Origin: Deinococcales bacterium
Lineage (GTDB): Bacteria; Deinococcota; Deinococci; Deinococcales; JAAFIG01
Reading direction: 5' to 3'
Assembly: GCA_025352125.1 (NCBI GenBank)
Contig: JANXTZ010000015.1
Location: forward strand, 1 to 64,000
Length of the DNA stretch: 64,000 nucleotides
Shown here: piece by piece, positions 8,481-18,554 of the stretch
Layout of the letters: each line of letters opens with the position of its first letter
Numbering within the stretch: the stretch's first letter is position 1
The notes under the pieces: generated by a model
Database searches by the model: none
Told to the model about the DNA's origin: nothing
The model's input: only the letters and a program-made list of their open reading frames with translations
Program-made: the position numbers and the translations under genes

Positions 8481-10687
8481 ATTGACGGACGTTTCTGCGA
8501 ATTCTCTTCGGCGACCCGCAAAATCTCGTGGGTGATCGGCGCGGTGTCACCTTCCCCAAACAAGACGTAACGCACCAAATGCCGAATCGGGTTGCCGTCA
8601 GACCAGGTGAAATAACAGTGCGGCACAAAACCTGTGGTGTCGCGCAAATACAGCATGAACGCGGCAATGGCATTCGGCACGGCTGGAGCTTCGGTGCGCA
8701 AAATATGGTACTTCGCACCGTTGACACCCTCGAGTTCAAAGCCGTGAATCTCAATCTCGCCGCTGAAATCGCTGGGATCAGAAATTTCGACCTCAAAAAA
8801 AGCCACCTTGTCCTGTAATTCGATATGGTGATCCTCGCGTTGCCGCAATTCCTTGTCCTGATACTCGGCTTCGTCGCCGCGCTGACGGCGGTTGGCGATA
8901 ATCCGAATCTCACCCAATGCCAACTGGTCAATGATTTTTTGCGCCACCGCATCAAGCTTGACGCTCGAGATGCGAAGTTCAAAAGTTCTGAAGGTTCTCG
9001 AGATCAAGGATATGGCAATGATGCCCAAAATAAAGATCGCCGCAATCCGAATACCGTCCGGGCGTTCAATGACATTGGCGATGGTCGTGTAAACAAACAC
9101 CAGCGTGATGGCGGCAAACATGATGGTCAGACCGCGCTGCTTGGCGGCTCGAGCCGAAAGGGTCACGGCAAACGCAGCGCTCGAGATTAAAACCAGCACC
9201 CCAGTGGCGTAAGCGCCGCCCTGCGCGTCCACGTCGGCTTTGAAGACCAGTGTCACGATCACCGAAATGGCGGTAAAAATGAGCACCAACGGACGGTTGG
9301 CACGCGCCCAATCTGGAGCCATGCCGTAACGCGGCAGGTAACGCGGCACAAGGTTGATGAGTGCCGCCATCGCGCTCGCGCCCGCAAACCACAAAATCAA
9401 AATCGTGCTGAGGTCATAAACCGTGCCAAAAAGATCACCAAAATAAGTGTGCGCCAGATACGCCAAAGCCCGACCGTTCGCCGTGCCTTTTTGTTTGACC
9501 ACCTCGAGCATCAAATCATTGCCTTGTTGTTTGGCTGTTGCCATCACCTCGAGTTGCCCAGCGCTTGAGGTCAGCATCAATTGCGTGGGTTTGTCCAACT
9601 CGAGTCTGACGGCAGGCACGGCATAAAGTGTCATTGGCAACTCGCCTTCCTTGTCAGGATCAAGCTCAATGCTCGCCGTACCAGTCTCGAGCGATTTGGC
9701 ATTGATGACACCCGAGGCGCTGACCTCAGGCAGAAATTTATCGTGCGAGATCAGCGTGGTGGTTGCCAGGCTCGAGGCAATCAAGAACACGCTCATGATG
9801 ATTGCCGCCGCCGTCAACAAATTTTTGGTGTTTTTGATCCGTCCGAGCGGATTCTCCGACGTGTCGGTTTTGTTGCCCTTGACAAGCGACATGACTGCGA
9901 CACCCGTCTCAAAGCCCGACAAACCGAGCGCCAATTTTGGAAACAGCAACAACGACACGCCAATCAGCGCCAACGGATTTGGATGCTGCATAAACAAAGT
10001 GCTTGTCCAATCTGGAAAATACTGCGGATGGGTTGCCATCTCGAGCAACCCCCGCCCGACCACGATCACATTCAGTCCCAGGTAAACGATCACCAGCACC
10101 ACCGCAATGCCGACCGCCTCACCAAAACCCCTTAAGAACACCGCACCCAACAATAAAATAAGCACCAGCGTAATCAAAACATTTTGACCAGCCGCAAACT
10201 GATGCACCAAAGGATTTTCGACGATGTGCGCCGCCGCGTCCGCCGCCGAGAGCGTGATCGTGATGATAAAATCGGTTGCCGCAAAACCCAGCAGCACCAG
10301 AATAAACAACTTGCCCTGCCACCAGTCCAGCAAGCGCTCGAGCATCGAGAGCGAACCCTGCCCGTGCGGACTCTCGTTGGCGATACGCCTGTAGACAGGA
10401 AGCGCCCCAAACAGCGTCACCAGCACCAATATCAGCGTGGCAATCGGTGAAAGCGCCCCCGCCGCCAGCGCCGCAATGCCAGGTTGATAGCCGAGCGTCG
10501 AAAAATAATCCACGCCGGTCAAACACATGACCTTCCACCACGACTGCGTCTGGTGATGCTCGCGCTTGCTCTCCTCCTCGGTTTCAAACGCCCCTTCGGG
10601 TTCTTCGGCGTGCTCCTCGAGCAACCATTCTTTTAACCCGTGAGGATGTCCGTTGTCTTCGTGCGGATCGTGTTTGTTATCGCTCAT
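8465..10687 (-). CDS. Large APC-family transporter with soluble C-terminal domain
   Basis: A 740-residue protein. Residues 1-45 are a charged cytoplasmic tail rich in Glu and His. Residues about 50-560 form an APC-type permease ([27 protein letters not shown], helices with ESPHGQGS and [12 protein letters not shown]), interrupted near residues 325-420 by a soluble insert. The last 160 residues (from [13 protein letters not shown]) form a cytoplasmic domain ending in [17 protein letters not shown]. Transporters of this long type are usually annotated as amino acid permeases, but the substrate is unknown. The 3' end overlaps the DoxX-like gene tail-to-tail by 16 bp. Confidence 0.75.
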   Translation of the reverse strand: MSDNKHDPHEDNGHPHGLKEWLLEEHAEEPEGAFETEEESKREHHQTQSWWKVMCLTGVDYFSTLGYQPGIAALAAGALSPIATLILVLVTLFGALPVYRRIANESPHGQGSLSMLERLLDWWQGKLFILVLLGFAATDFIITITLSAADAAAHIVENPLVHQFAAGQNVLITLVLILLLGAVFLRGFGEAVGIAVVLVIVYLGLNVIVVGRGLLEMATHPQYFPDWTSTLFMQHPNPLALIGVSLLLFPKLALGLSGFETGVAVMSLVKGNKTDTSENPLGRIKNTKNLLTAAAIIMSVFLIASSLATTTLISHDKFLPEVSASGVINAKSLETGTASIELDPDKEGELPMTLYAVPAVRLELDKPTQLMLTSSAGQLEVMATAKQQGNDLMLEVVKQKGTANGRALAYLAHTYFGDLFGTVYDLSTILILWFAGASAMAALINLVPRYLPRYGMAPDWARANRPLVLIFTAISVIVTLVFKADVDAQGGAYATGVLVLISSAAFAVTLSARAAKQRGLTIMFAAITLVFVYTTIANVIERPDGIRIAAIFILGIIAISLISRTFRTFELRISSVKLDAVAQKIIDQLALGEIRIIANRRQRGDEAEYQDKELRQREDHHIELQDKVAFFEVEISDPSDFSGEIEIHGFELEGVNGAKYHILRTEAPAVPNAIAAFMLYLRDTTGFVPHCYFTWSDGNPIRHLVRYVLFGEGDTAPITHEILRVAEENSQKRPSIHVGG

Positions 10688-10830
10688 AATATGTTTTGCA
10701 GTTTACGCTATGCACCTTTGGTTTGGGTGTATAAGTGGTTTGGGTGTACCAGTCTCGAGCTTGAAAGCTGAAGTGAAGTTGTTGTGCTCAAAGTTGGTGA
10801 AGTACCCCATGCTTACTCTAGATTTTCCAC

Positions 10831-10883
10831 TTCTCGCCCCTTAAAGCAGCACCTGTCTTGATGCCAAGATACACCTGACGGAC
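10831..10883 (+). repeat. Two partial hairpin repeats, one interrupting the other
   Basis: In the 274-bp gap upstream of the APC gene. The left half of one element (GCCCCTTAAAGCAGCACCTGT, 10836-10856) is followed directly by a second degraded element (CTTGATGCC, then CACCTGACGG). The join falls in the loop of the first element, as at 56485. The rest of the gap shows nothing recognisable. Confidence 0.65.
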
Positions 10884-10961
10884 ACAATTGCTGACCGGTT
10901 GCTTGCGTTTCGCTTCAAATTTTCTATTTCAGCTCGTGATACGTCTTTGTTTTTATTTGAT

Positions 10962-12299
10962 TTACGGCATCAAGGAATAGACATTAAGCTCAGTGTAATG
11001 CGTATAAATTGTTGGCCCATGAGGGTAGTATATTCTTCGTTGATTTTCTTGGTTAAACATGACCACTAAATTCTGATTGGTCTGTACAACAAGCTGTGGT
11101 GTGTCTATGCTCGTAGAAAATCCAGTATAACTGGTGGGCGCTATAGAATTGCCTATTTGTTTCCAGGTGTTCGATGCCGAAACCCATTCTTTAACAAACA
11201 AACTGTTAAACCTGTACGCGACCCAGGCTGTAGACCCAAAAAAGACAAGGAACGGCTTGTATGAAAGTCCAACGCCTGCTGTCTCGAGAGGTGTTCCACC
11301 AAGGTTCTTGACCACATTGTTGCTGTCCATACCTCGCACAATCAGTTGGGTTGCGCCTGCGTTTCCCGCGCTTGGAAGGGATTCTGAGGAGGCAACGATT
11401 GGATTTTCGGTGTCATCCAGAACAAGCGCAAAATCTGGATAGACAAACATGGTCTTTGAGGTGATATTGCTGGTGATCTGGATATTTGCCGAATTCAATC
11501 GGCTGACAACAATGGTGTAAGCACCTCCAGCGGCGGTTCTTCTGTAGGCAATGACAGGGTTGCCATCGCCACGCAATACCAATTTTGGATTGTCACCATT
11601 GTCAAAGCTCCCATCTGGTTTTTTCCCAAGGTTAAGCCAAGTATTATTTTGCCAACGGTACATAAAAATTTTACTTGTCCGTGCGGGATCAGAAAGCAGG
11701 TACGCGCTGAAGGCAACTGTCGGAATGCCCTGATATGTTTGTGCAACCGCGTAGCCGTTGGACTCATTGGTTTTGTCTGTGTCCAAGGGTTCAAAACCCA
11801 GTCCATTCATTGGAACTGGCGTTCCATATTGAGTCCACGAACTTGACCCCCCAGTAACAACCTTACTGTCATAAAACAACATGTCGCCGCCAGTTGGTGG
11901 CGATTTTAATGCGGGTGCAATTGCACGGTGCTTTCCGCAGGCAGGGAATTGGGGCAACGAATTTTCAGACCAAGCATTTCCAACCAACTTTGATGCTCGA
12001 GTATTTAAACCATAGCAAATACCATTGCCAAAAATTGGATCCACTTCGTCCCACATTGCTATTGGAGTTGTACCATTCAAGGTTAGTAGTGGATGTCTAA
12101 TTGTAAAACCTTCATTGCCCAAAAGATCATTTTGGTAAGATGCAGTCTTTGCCGAACCAATAGAAACCCAGCAACCCTGACATGCTCGAGTTGAGGTTCC
12201 AACTGGACTCGAGGGCGGTTGGTCGGTTGGTGCAACCGTATTGCACGCACCAAGAACGAAGGCTGCAACCAAGAAAAGACTGAAATGGTAAATCTTCAT
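10962..12299 (-). CDS. Lipoprotein, likely beta-propeller
   Basis: A 445-residue lipoprotein. ATG 12299 has an excellent AAGGAGGAT site upstream and gives the signal MKIYHFSLFLVAAFVLGAC with the lipobox cysteine at residue 19. The mature protein repeats blocks of about 50 residues with TPxAMWDE, GIPTVAFSAYL, GNPVIAYRRT, ENPIVASSES and TAWVAYRF, a beta-propeller-like rhythm of short strands. No enzyme motif is visible. It is the last gene of the minus-strand secretome run, with a small lipoprotein gene 37 bp upstream. CTCGAG is rarer here than in surrounding genes. Confidence 0.65.
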   Translation of the reverse strand: MKIYHFSLFLVAAFVLGACNTVAPTDQPPSSPVGTSTRACQGCWVSIGSAKTASYQNDLLGNEGFTIRHPLLTLNGTTPIAMWDEVDPIFGNGICYGLNTRASKLVGNAWSENSLPQFPACGKHRAIAPALKSPPTGGDMLFYDSKVVTGGSSSWTQYGTPVPMNGLGFEPLDTDKTNESNGYAVAQTYQGIPTVAFSAYLLSDPARTSKIFMYRWQNNTWLNLGKKPDGSFDNGDNPKLVLRGDGNPVIAYRRTAAGGAYTIVVSRLNSANIQITSNITSKTMFVYPDFALVLDDTENPIVASSESLPSAGNAGATQLIVRGMDSNNVVKNLGGTPLETAGVGLSYKPFLVFFGSTAWVAYRFNSLFVKEWVSASNTWKQIGNSIAPTSYTGFSTSIDTPQLVVQTNQNLVVMFNQENQRRIYYPHGPTIYTHYTELNVYSLMP

Positions 12300-12336
12300 A
12301 AAATCCTCCTTGTGAACTCGAGCCAATTTACTGTGC

Positions 12337-12744
12337 TCAAAATTCTTGACAATTCGAGAAGCTGTTGTTGCAAGCCAACACAGAAACGGGTTGTTTCAAA
12401 TCCGCGCTCATGACTTTGGCTATGGCAGCAAACTCGAGTTTGGTGATTTGTTTGTTGGCAGCGTTTTGCAGTGTTGCATCGTCAAAACCCATAGAAAGTT
12501 GCAAACGCCCGTCGGTTCTTTGCAATTTTAAAAACCGTCCATTGCCACTGGTGTCGCTCGAGCCAAAAAATTGTTTTGCGATAAAAAAATCTTGGACTTG
12601 TTTGGCTTCAATGGTGGTGACTGAAGCGCCGTAATTTAGGGTTGCCCCTTGAACTGAAAGGCTTGATTCAGAAGGTATCGAGCAGCTCGAGAGGGTCGCG
12701 GTGCCAACAACGAGGGTGGTCAGGGCAGAAAATAATTTTTTCAT
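12337..12744 (-). CDS. Small lipoprotein, unknown function
   Basis: A 135-residue lipoprotein starting at ATG 12744, preceded by AAAGGAG at good spacing. Signal peptide MKKLFSALTTLVVGTATLSSC gives a lipobox cysteine at residue 21. The remainder is a small mixed alpha/beta domain ending with two cysteines (LACNNSFSNCQEF) that could form a disulfide. I recognise no family. It lies between the RCC1 protein and the propeller lipoprotein in the same orientation. Confidence 0.65.
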   Translation of the reverse strand: MKKLFSALTTLVVGTATLSSCSIPSESSLSVQGATLNYGASVTTIEAKQVQDFFIAKQFFGSSDTSGNGRFLKLQRTDGRLQLSMGFDDATLQNAANKQITKLEFAAIAKVMSADLKQPVSVLACNNSFSNCQEF

Positions 12745-12826
12745 GTTGACTCCTTTTGGGCTGCTCGAGAAAATCAGTGCCACACGAGATAGCACGGTGC
12801 AGCATTGGCTCTCGAGAGCATTAAAA

Positions 12827-13993
12827 TTAGGGCGTTTCAACCTGCACTGGATGAACACTTTGTTTTGTGCTGTCATTGCCCAGTTGCCCGGAATCGTTCC
12901 CACCCCAACACCAAATATTTTTATCCATTGCCATTGCACACGTGAACGCATTGCCAACTTGAATGCTCGAGAAAACCATTTTCGTATTGACAGCCACAGG
13001 TTTTGATGTTTGGTCATCTGGTACACCCACCCCAAGTTGCCAACTAACACCACTGCCCCAACACCAGGCTTGTCCAGTCGTGGTTAAACCGCAAGTATGG
13101 ACTCGACTGGCAGTGATACTCTTTAACGCGAGCTTGCCTGTTACCAATAGGGGAACTTTGCTATCAGTTAGTAAGCCATCGCCGCTGCCCAGCTTGCCAC
13201 TGGTGTTGTTGCCCCAGCAATAGCCTTTGTTGTCTTTGGTCACACCACAAACATGAAATTCGCCAACACTGATGCTCGAGAAAATCATTTCATTACCGAC
13301 ACGGGTGGGTGTGAATTGGTCTTGGGTTGTGCCATCGCCAAATTGCCCAGCCCCATTTGCACCCCAGCACCACGCTTCACCGGCGGCTGTCAAACCGCAG
13401 GCAAGGGTGCGTCCCGCCTGAAGGCTGACAAAAACGTGTTTGCCCTTGACGGCAAGCGGTGTGCTGCTCTCGCTCGCGCCTGGGTCGCTGCCAATCTCGC
13501 CATTGAAATTCCCGCCCCAGCAATAGGCTTTGCCCTCTGTGGTCAACGCGCACGTGCCGAACATACCCGCGCTGACGCTCGAGAATTTTTGATCGGTTTG
13601 AACTTGCACAGGGGTTTCTGATTGATCTATCCCCTTGCCGCCAAAAGGTCCTTTGCTTGGAACGCCAAGAGTTCCACGACCGTTGCTTCCCCAACAATAG
13701 GTGGCTCCATCTTTGGCGATGGCACAGGTATGATTTGCGCCGACACTGATGCTCGAGAAGGTCAAATCCGTACTGACTGCCGTGGGAACTTTTCGAGAAT
13801 CCAAGCTTGTTCCAGTGCCAAGTTGACCCGCGATATTATCGCCCCAGCAATACGCTTTGCCTGTTGTGGTTAAAGCACAAGAATGGCTGTACCACAACGA
13901 ATACGATGTCCAAGGTGCGCCACTGCTCTGGGTTTTGGCAACGCCAGACACGATCAAGGCAAGAAGCGCAACAACCAAACCAATTTTTTTCAT
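12827..13993 (-). CDS. Secreted RCC1-repeat seven-bladed propeller protein
   Basis: A 388-residue protein with a signal peptide (ending SGVAKTQS) and seven RCC1-type repeats of about 50 residues. Each repeat has CxLTTxGxxYCWGxN followed by GQLG and, in the next blade, FSSISVGxxHTC. The two cysteines per repeat (for example CALTTTGKAYCWG) recur in all seven blades and probably form disulfides within blades, fitting an extracytoplasmic protein. GGAGGTTGT precedes ATG 13993. Bacterial secreted RCC1 propellers are thought to be adhesion or interaction modules; no catalytic site is expected. Confidence 0.85.
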   Translation of the reverse strand: MKKIGLVVALLALIVSGVAKTQSSGAPWTSYSLWYSHSCALTTTGKAYCWGDNIAGQLGTGTSLDSRKVPTAVSTDLTFSSISVGANHTCAIAKDGATYCWGSNGRGTLGVPSKGPFGGKGIDQSETPVQVQTDQKFSSVSAGMFGTCALTTEGKAYCWGGNFNGEIGSDPGASESSTPLAVKGKHVFVSLQAGRTLACGLTAAGEAWCWGANGAGQFGDGTTQDQFTPTRVGNEMIFSSISVGEFHVCGVTKDNKGYCWGNNTSGKLGSGDGLLTDSKVPLLVTGKLALKSITASRVHTCGLTTTGQAWCWGSGVSWQLGVGVPDDQTSKPVAVNTKMVFSSIQVGNAFTCAMAMDKNIWCWGGNDSGQLGNDSTKQSVHPVQVETP

Positions 13994-14068
13994 ACAACCT
14001 CCGTTTTTGTGCTGCTCGAGAATCTTGATTTTTTTGGGGTTCTCGAGATGGGCTTGTGAAGCTTGATT

Positions 14069-14269
14069 TCAATCAATCGTTTTTGACTCGGTTGAATTAA
14101 GAGTTTGTGGATATTCGACAAGATCACGTTCTCGTGCCAGTACAGCCACCCATTCCTCGAGGGTGCGTTGTCCGCTCAGGACGACATCTGCGGGCGCTTT
14201 AAAGCAGGTTCCTTGGCAGAAAAGTTTACGGGCGCGCGTAAGGTATTTTTTGCTGTTGTGGTGTTTCAT
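14069..14269 (-). CDS. Small hypothetical protein
   Basis: A possible 66-residue basic protein (MKHHNSKKYLTRARKLFCQG...) with two cysteines (FCQGTC) and a helical C-terminus. It lies in the gap between the RCC1 gene and the Ig-like lipoprotein gene, in the same orientation. No strong ribosome site is visible and I recognise no family, so it may be spurious. Confidence 0.35.
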   Translation of the reverse strand: MKHHNSKKYLTRARKLFCQGTCFKAPADVVLSGQRTLEEWVAVLARERDLVEYPQTLNSTESKTID

Positions 14270-14402
14270 GATTTGCACCCCAAGGCTTGGAATTGAAGTG
14301 GGCATTTTAGAAGTCGCGTTTGATTGCTCTTAAATCCTGCCCAGGGTTGGTTTGAAAACTTCCCGAAACAATATTTTCATTGAAGATGGATTTAAGCTCG
14401 AG

Positions 14403-16022
14403 TTACGGACCGAAAACCAATGGTGTTTGAAATCCACCCACGACTTCGTTCTCCATTTTCAAGTTGCTAAAGTCGCTCACTGCTGTGCCAACACTCCAGG
14501 TCACATCACTGGAATTCGGGTAAGGGCTGCTTGGCGTAAATGTCATTTGTTTACAACCAACGTAAAATGTTCCACCTACCAGGACACATTCTGGATTCCA
14601 GGTAAAATTACCAGTCTTGACGGTTGTACCAACTTTGACCTGCAATGCGGCTTCGGCGCTTTCTTTGATGACCACACCGCTAAACGTAATCACAATCGGT
14701 GTGTTGGTTGGGACGTTTCTGGCATTGTTTGCTGGTGTGACTGAAATAATTTTTGGTGGTGCCTTGCCGACAGAAAAACCAAAACCATACGCTGCCTGCA
14801 TCGGGTTGCCCGCCAAATCTGTGGCGGAAATCGCCAGAGTGATTTGATATTGCGTAAACTCGTTGAAACGTTGTGCAGGTTGGCAAGTGGCACTCGAGGC
14901 TGTCGTCCAAGTCCAGTTGCAGACAAGAGCGGGTTCGCTTTGAAAAGCATTTTGCACCGATGTTTGGTTCATGACTTTGGAAAAATTGAGAACGATGGCG
15001 CTGTTGTACAAAACATTCGTTGCGGTATCCGAGGGCGTAAAACTGACCAGTGCGGGTTTAACGTTGTCTTGTAGGGTTGTAAAATGCCCTGTAAAAGCAC
15101 TGGCAAGTGCCACACCCGCCGCACTTTGGGCACTCGAAGAAACCGTGACGGTGTATTCGGTCAGGAATGCCAGGTTTGCATTTGGGGTACAGGTTGCGGT
15201 CTGGTCACTGTCAGTCCAGACCCAAGTGCAAGCGATGCTTGGGACACTCGAGAAGGCAGTTTCGACGCTGGCTTTGTTCATGGTTTTAGAAAAATGCAAA
15301 ACAACTTTGCTGGCGATAGGAACATCTGTGACGTTGTTTGCAGGTGTTGTGCTGACAACGGTTGGCGCTGCGGAAACGCTCGAGAATTGCAGTGTGGTCG
15401 CGCCACCCAAGTTGTTGCCAGCCAGGTCTTTGCCAGCAATCAAAATTGTGTAGGTCATGTCGTTTTGCAGGGCTGGGGTTGCAAAACTCACAATAGTATT
15501 TCCCACACTCCAAGTCGCTGCGCCCAGCGTTAAGCCACCGCTCGAGGCTGTTACGGTGCTGATGTTCATGGCTTTTGAGAACGTCAGTTGCACTTGGGTG
15601 TTCAGGGGTACAGCCGTGGCGTTTAAGGCTGGAATGCTCGAGCTTAATGTTGGCGCGGTGGTGTCAGGTGCGGTTGGTGTGGCAGGCACCAAGTTGGTTG
15701 TGCTCGAGGTGTTGCCTGTAATGTCGCTTGCCTCGAGTTTAAAGTAATAGGTTGTACCATTGGTCAAACCTGTTAAATCAAAACTGGTTTGGGCTTTGGT
15801 CATGGTTTCAGTGGCATTTTGTTGGCTGGCACTGCTGCCCCAGTGCAGGGTGTACTTCTCGAGGTCGGATTCGGTGTTGGCATTCCACTCGAGTTTGACA
15901 GTTGTATTTGCTGCCGTGGCTTTAAAGCCGCTTGGCGTGGCAGGTGCGGTGCTGTCGGTTGGGGTTGTGTTGCCGCAAGCCGACAACAAGACAAGCAAAA
16001 AAACAATTGGTAATTTTTTCAT
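14403..16022 (-). CDS. Lipoprotein with FnIII and four Ig-like (SbsA-type) domains
   Basis: A 539-residue lipoprotein: MKKLPIVFLLVLLSAC places the lipobox cysteine at residue 16. Residues about 30-110 form a fibronectin type III domain (PATPSGFKATAANTTVKLEW, TSFDLTGLTNGTTYYFKLEA). Then four Big_5/SbsA Ig-like repeats follow, each beginning P-A-N/L-N-A/V-T-D/A-V-P and carrying the LxFSKxMN(x)xSV motif and a YTVTV/YQITL strand. Such proteins act as surface or periplasmic scaffolds. The start has AGGAGGG upstream, and the stop of the preceding gene is 9 bp away, so the two are co-transcribed. Confidence 0.85.
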   Translation of the reverse strand: MKKLPIVFLLVLLSACGNTTPTDSTAPATPSGFKATAANTTVKLEWNANTESDLEKYTLHWGSSASQQNATETMTKAQTSFDLTGLTNGTTYYFKLEASDITGNTSSTTNLVPATPTAPDTTAPTLSSSIPALNATAVPLNTQVQLTFSKAMNISTVTASSGGLTLGAATWSVGNTIVSFATPALQNDMTYTILIAGKDLAGNNLGGATTLQFSSVSAAPTVVSTTPANNVTDVPIASKVVLHFSKTMNKASVETAFSSVPSIACTWVWTDSDQTATCTPNANLAFLTEYTVTVSSSAQSAAGVALASAFTGHFTTLQDNVKPALVSFTPSDTATNVLYNSAIVLNFSKVMNQTSVQNAFQSEPALVCNWTWTTASSATCQPAQRFNEFTQYQITLAISATDLAGNPMQAAYGFGFSVGKAPPKIISVTPANNARNVPTNTPIVITFSGVVIKESAEAALQVKVGTTVKTGNFTWNPECVLVGGTFYVGCKQMTFTPSSPYPNSSDVTWSVGTAVSDFSNLKMENEVVGGFQTPLVFGP

Positions 16023-16031
16023 AACCCTCCT

Positions 16032-18104
16032 TTAACCAGGTAACTTGATGTACCTAAGAATGACTGAGGTGCGTGCCGTATTGCCTTGCGGGTCTTTTGC
16101 CAGCAAAGTGACTCGAATATTGACGGAGGTGCTGTTAACCGAAGTGGGATCAAATCCCAAGGCTTGAAACAAATTTACTTTGTTGCTGGCATCGGGGCTG
16201 AGTTTGATTTCTGTGCCAAACGCCGTCACTGGATTGCCATTTGCATCAATTTCTTGCATCGCAACTGCCCACTCGAGGGTGACAACACCACCTTCTGGGT
16301 CTTTGGCGCTGCCAAGCAAAGTGACAATTCCGTTGACCGTGCCAAGATTGACAGTTGGCAATGGACTCGAGATTTTCATTTCATTTGGGAGTTGGTTCGC
16401 TGGTGTTGGTAAGACATTGATACTGACAGTTTTTGAATTGGTTAAGCCTTGAGGGTCGGTTGCAACCATCGTTAAAGTTCGCGTTCCAACACTCGAGAAA
16501 ACAGCGTCAATGTTGCATCCTATTTTGGGAAAAGCATCGGTAAGAACGCTACTTGTCCAAGTTACTCCCGAACATGCCAATTGGTCGTTCGGTTCATTGA
16601 TGTCTTCAGCATTGACGACAAATGTATAAGAACTGTCTTTGTAAATCACCGAATCTGTGCTTGGTTCAGAAATATAAATTTTTGGTGCAGTGTTAACAAT
16701 ATTAATGGTTTTGGATTGGCTAATACTTGCACCGTCAGAATCAGTTGTTGTTACAGTCAGGGTACGAACACCTGGTGTGGTAAAAGCTTTGTTGATTTCT
16801 CGACCTGTACCGACCGGTCCATCACTGGATAAGCTCGAAGTCCAATTGATGCTGAGGTTTGAGCCATCTTCTGAATCGTTTGCAAAAGCAATCAATCGGG
16901 TTGGTCGGTTGAGATCACCTGTGGCAGGAAGCTCAAGTCCGATGGTTGGGGCGTTGTTTGCAGATTGACCTATTGGGAATGTGCGTTGAAAAATCGTGGA
17001 ACTGTATTCAATATCAAGTAAACTCACCGCAACACCAGCGTCTGCTCCAAACCCACCCTCGAGTTTAAGAAATGGTTTGCGTGGATACTGGGCATCGAGT
17101 CTGACAAAGACTTCGGGGCGAATAAAAACTTCGACCAGTTCGTAAAACAGCAGGGAAAATTTTAGATCGGCGTAAGCTTTGGTGCTTGCCTCAAACTTCA
17201 AGGTACTCGAGTCGATAGAAAAATTATTGGTCAGATCGCTGAGGTTACGCCATTCGCCACGGTATTCGACTCCGGCGGTTGCCACAAAAGTTTGGGTAAC
17301 GCTGACATCTACTTCACCACCGACACTGCCTTTAATTCCAACCTCGAGTGTGATGATCGGACGCATATGAACTGGAACTGGTCCAATTGAAAAATCAATT
17401 GGCGAAAAGCGAATCGTGGCAACTGTAATTTTTTTATCAACTGCCCAGTTCTCTTTGCCTTTCAGGGTCAAATTCGATTTTTCGGTAAAGATGGCTTTTG
17501 CCAGAAAATGATTGGCTTCAAAAAGATGAATCGCGGCATCGAGAACAAAATTGATCTTTAAGTCGAGCATTCCAGTCAGTTTGACCTGATCGTTGGTTGT
17601 TTTCTCATCCCCATCTTTATCGTAAATTACTTTATCAAACGAAAATGTTGTATTGCTGGCTCGTGGCGTCAAAGCCACACCAGGAGCAACCATTCGCACC
17701 CCGTGTGTCAATTGAGCAGCTTGAATATCCGCACTGCTCAGTTCTTTCTCGATTAGCACCGAACCTTCTTTAATGGCTTGATTCAACGAGGCTTGTCTCG
17801 TCTCGAGAATGGTTTTGCCATTTTCGTTTCGGACTGCCGTGACTTTACGCAAAAAACCATTCGGCGCGTTGATTGTTGGCGCACTGACCACGACATCCCC
17901 TGTGGCAATGGGTTGTGACCCCGCAAAAGTTAAGCTATTGGGTTGCACCGTCTCGAGCGCAGCCTGAGCGGTCTTGTCGAGCACTTTGGTCGTGGCAGGA
18001 ATGACCACTTCGGGCGGTTTGGGTGGTGTTGGCACGTCACCACAGGCGGTCACAAACGCGCTCAGACCAACAACCAACAAGGCATTTCTAAACAGATTTT
18101 TCAT
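16032..18104 (-). CDS. Large lipoprotein with PKD-like domains
   Basis: A 690-residue lipoprotein. ATG 18104 has AAAGGAGAA upstream and gives the signal MKNLFRNALLVVGLSAFVTAC. The first 380 residues are a beta-rich region I cannot name. From about residue 400 there are three PKD/Ig-like domains (NAPTIGLELPATGDLNRP, TPGVRTLTVTTTDSDGAS, SVGTRTLTMVATDPQGLTNS, GSAKDPEGGVVTLEW). It is the first gene of the minus-strand secretome run. A triple TGTCCCAA direct repeat lies 66-116 bp upstream of its start. Confidence 0.75.
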   Translation of the reverse strand: MKNLFRNALLVVGLSAFVTACGDVPTPPKPPEVVIPATTKVLDKTAQAALETVQPNSLTFAGSQPIATGDVVVSAPTINAPNGFLRKVTAVRNENGKTILETRQASLNQAIKEGSVLIEKELSSADIQAAQLTHGVRMVAPGVALTPRASNTTFSFDKVIYDKDGDEKTTNDQVKLTGMLDLKINFVLDAAIHLFEANHFLAKAIFTEKSNLTLKGKENWAVDKKITVATIRFSPIDFSIGPVPVHMRPIITLEVGIKGSVGGEVDVSVTQTFVATAGVEYRGEWRNLSDLTNNFSIDSSTLKFEASTKAYADLKFSLLFYELVEVFIRPEVFVRLDAQYPRKPFLKLEGGFGADAGVAVSLLDIEYSSTIFQRTFPIGQSANNAPTIGLELPATGDLNRPTRLIAFANDSEDGSNLSINWTSSLSSDGPVGTGREINKAFTTPGVRTLTVTTTDSDGASISQSKTINIVNTAPKIYISEPSTDSVIYKDSSYTFVVNAEDINEPNDQLACSGVTWTSSVLTDAFPKIGCNIDAVFSSVGTRTLTMVATDPQGLTNSKTVSINVLPTPANQLPNEMKISSPLPTVNLGTVNGIVTLLGSAKDPEGGVVTLEWAVAMQEIDANGNPVTAFGTEIKLSPDASNKVNLFQALGFDPTSVNSTSVNIRVTLLAKDPQGNTARTSVILRYIKLPG

Positions 18105-18169
18105 ACGTTCTCCTTTAAACATCAATCTCGAGCATTCCAAGTGTTTTGGTTCAATCATCCATAACGCAC

Positions 18170-18220
18170 TGTCCCAATTCCTAGAGGCAGTGTCCCAAAA
18201 TGTCCCAAGCGCCCGTCACT
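18170..18220 (+). promoter_or_regulatory. TGTCCCAA direct repeats (candidate SARP operator)
   Basis: TGTCCCAA occurs at 18170, 18191 and 18201 in the same orientation (steps of 21 and 10 bp), followed by GTCACT at 18215. The segment 18191-18220 recurs at 21707-21736 with only five bases different. SARP-family regulators bind direct repeats at about 11- or 22-bp steps, and a SARP-type gene lies between the two copies. Confidence 0.6.
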
Positions 18221-18252
18221 GTTTTTTTGGACAAGCAGCGAAGTAGAGTGTT

Positions 18253-18483
18253 TTAGCTTTCTCGAGCCTGTGTCTGGTGTTCGGGTTCTTGAATTGCCAG
18301 TTTTGAGAAATCCAAACCGCAATTCACGCAATATCGGGCGTATGGCGAGGTAATGTGGTGGTTGCAGCGCAGGCAATGCTCGAGAAGGCGTGTGCCATCG
18401 TTGGCGCAGTACAGTTCTTTGGATTGTCTCGGCACGGCACGAAAACACTGTGGACAAAGTCGGTAATGGGTTCGCACGGACAT
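18253..18483 (-). CDS. Small zinc-ribbon protein
   Basis: About 76 residues with two to three CxxC zinc knuckles: CPQCFRAV, then YCANDGTRLLEHCLRCNHHITSPYARYCVNCG, i.e. a double zinc-ribbon. The start is uncertain. An AAGGAGGAG sequence lies immediately before ATG 18483, which is unusually close, so the GTG two codons downstream could be used instead. The protein is divergent from the SARP-type regulator gene and may be a regulatory or adaptor protein; its function is unknown. Confidence 0.7.
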   Translation of the reverse strand: MSVRTHYRLCPQCFRAVPRQSKELYCANDGTRLLEHCLRCNHHITSPYARYCVNCGLDFSKLAIQEPEHQTQARES

Positions 18484-18554
18484 CTCCTCCTTCATGGTCG
18501 CCAGTATCTTGAGCCTCTGGTCATAACTTGGTCATAAGAATTTTGGGTCGCAAC

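Noticed and set aside
12343-12353. TTGACAATTC resembling the Pho-box element
   Set aside because: It lies inside the 3' end of a small lipoprotein gene, lacks the upstream TGA half and the -10 box, and fits chance.
12827-13993. Regularly spaced DNA similarity that might suggest a CRISPR or tandem repeat
   Set aside because: The similarity comes from the seven RCC1 protein repeats; units are about 150 bp, diverged and in frame.
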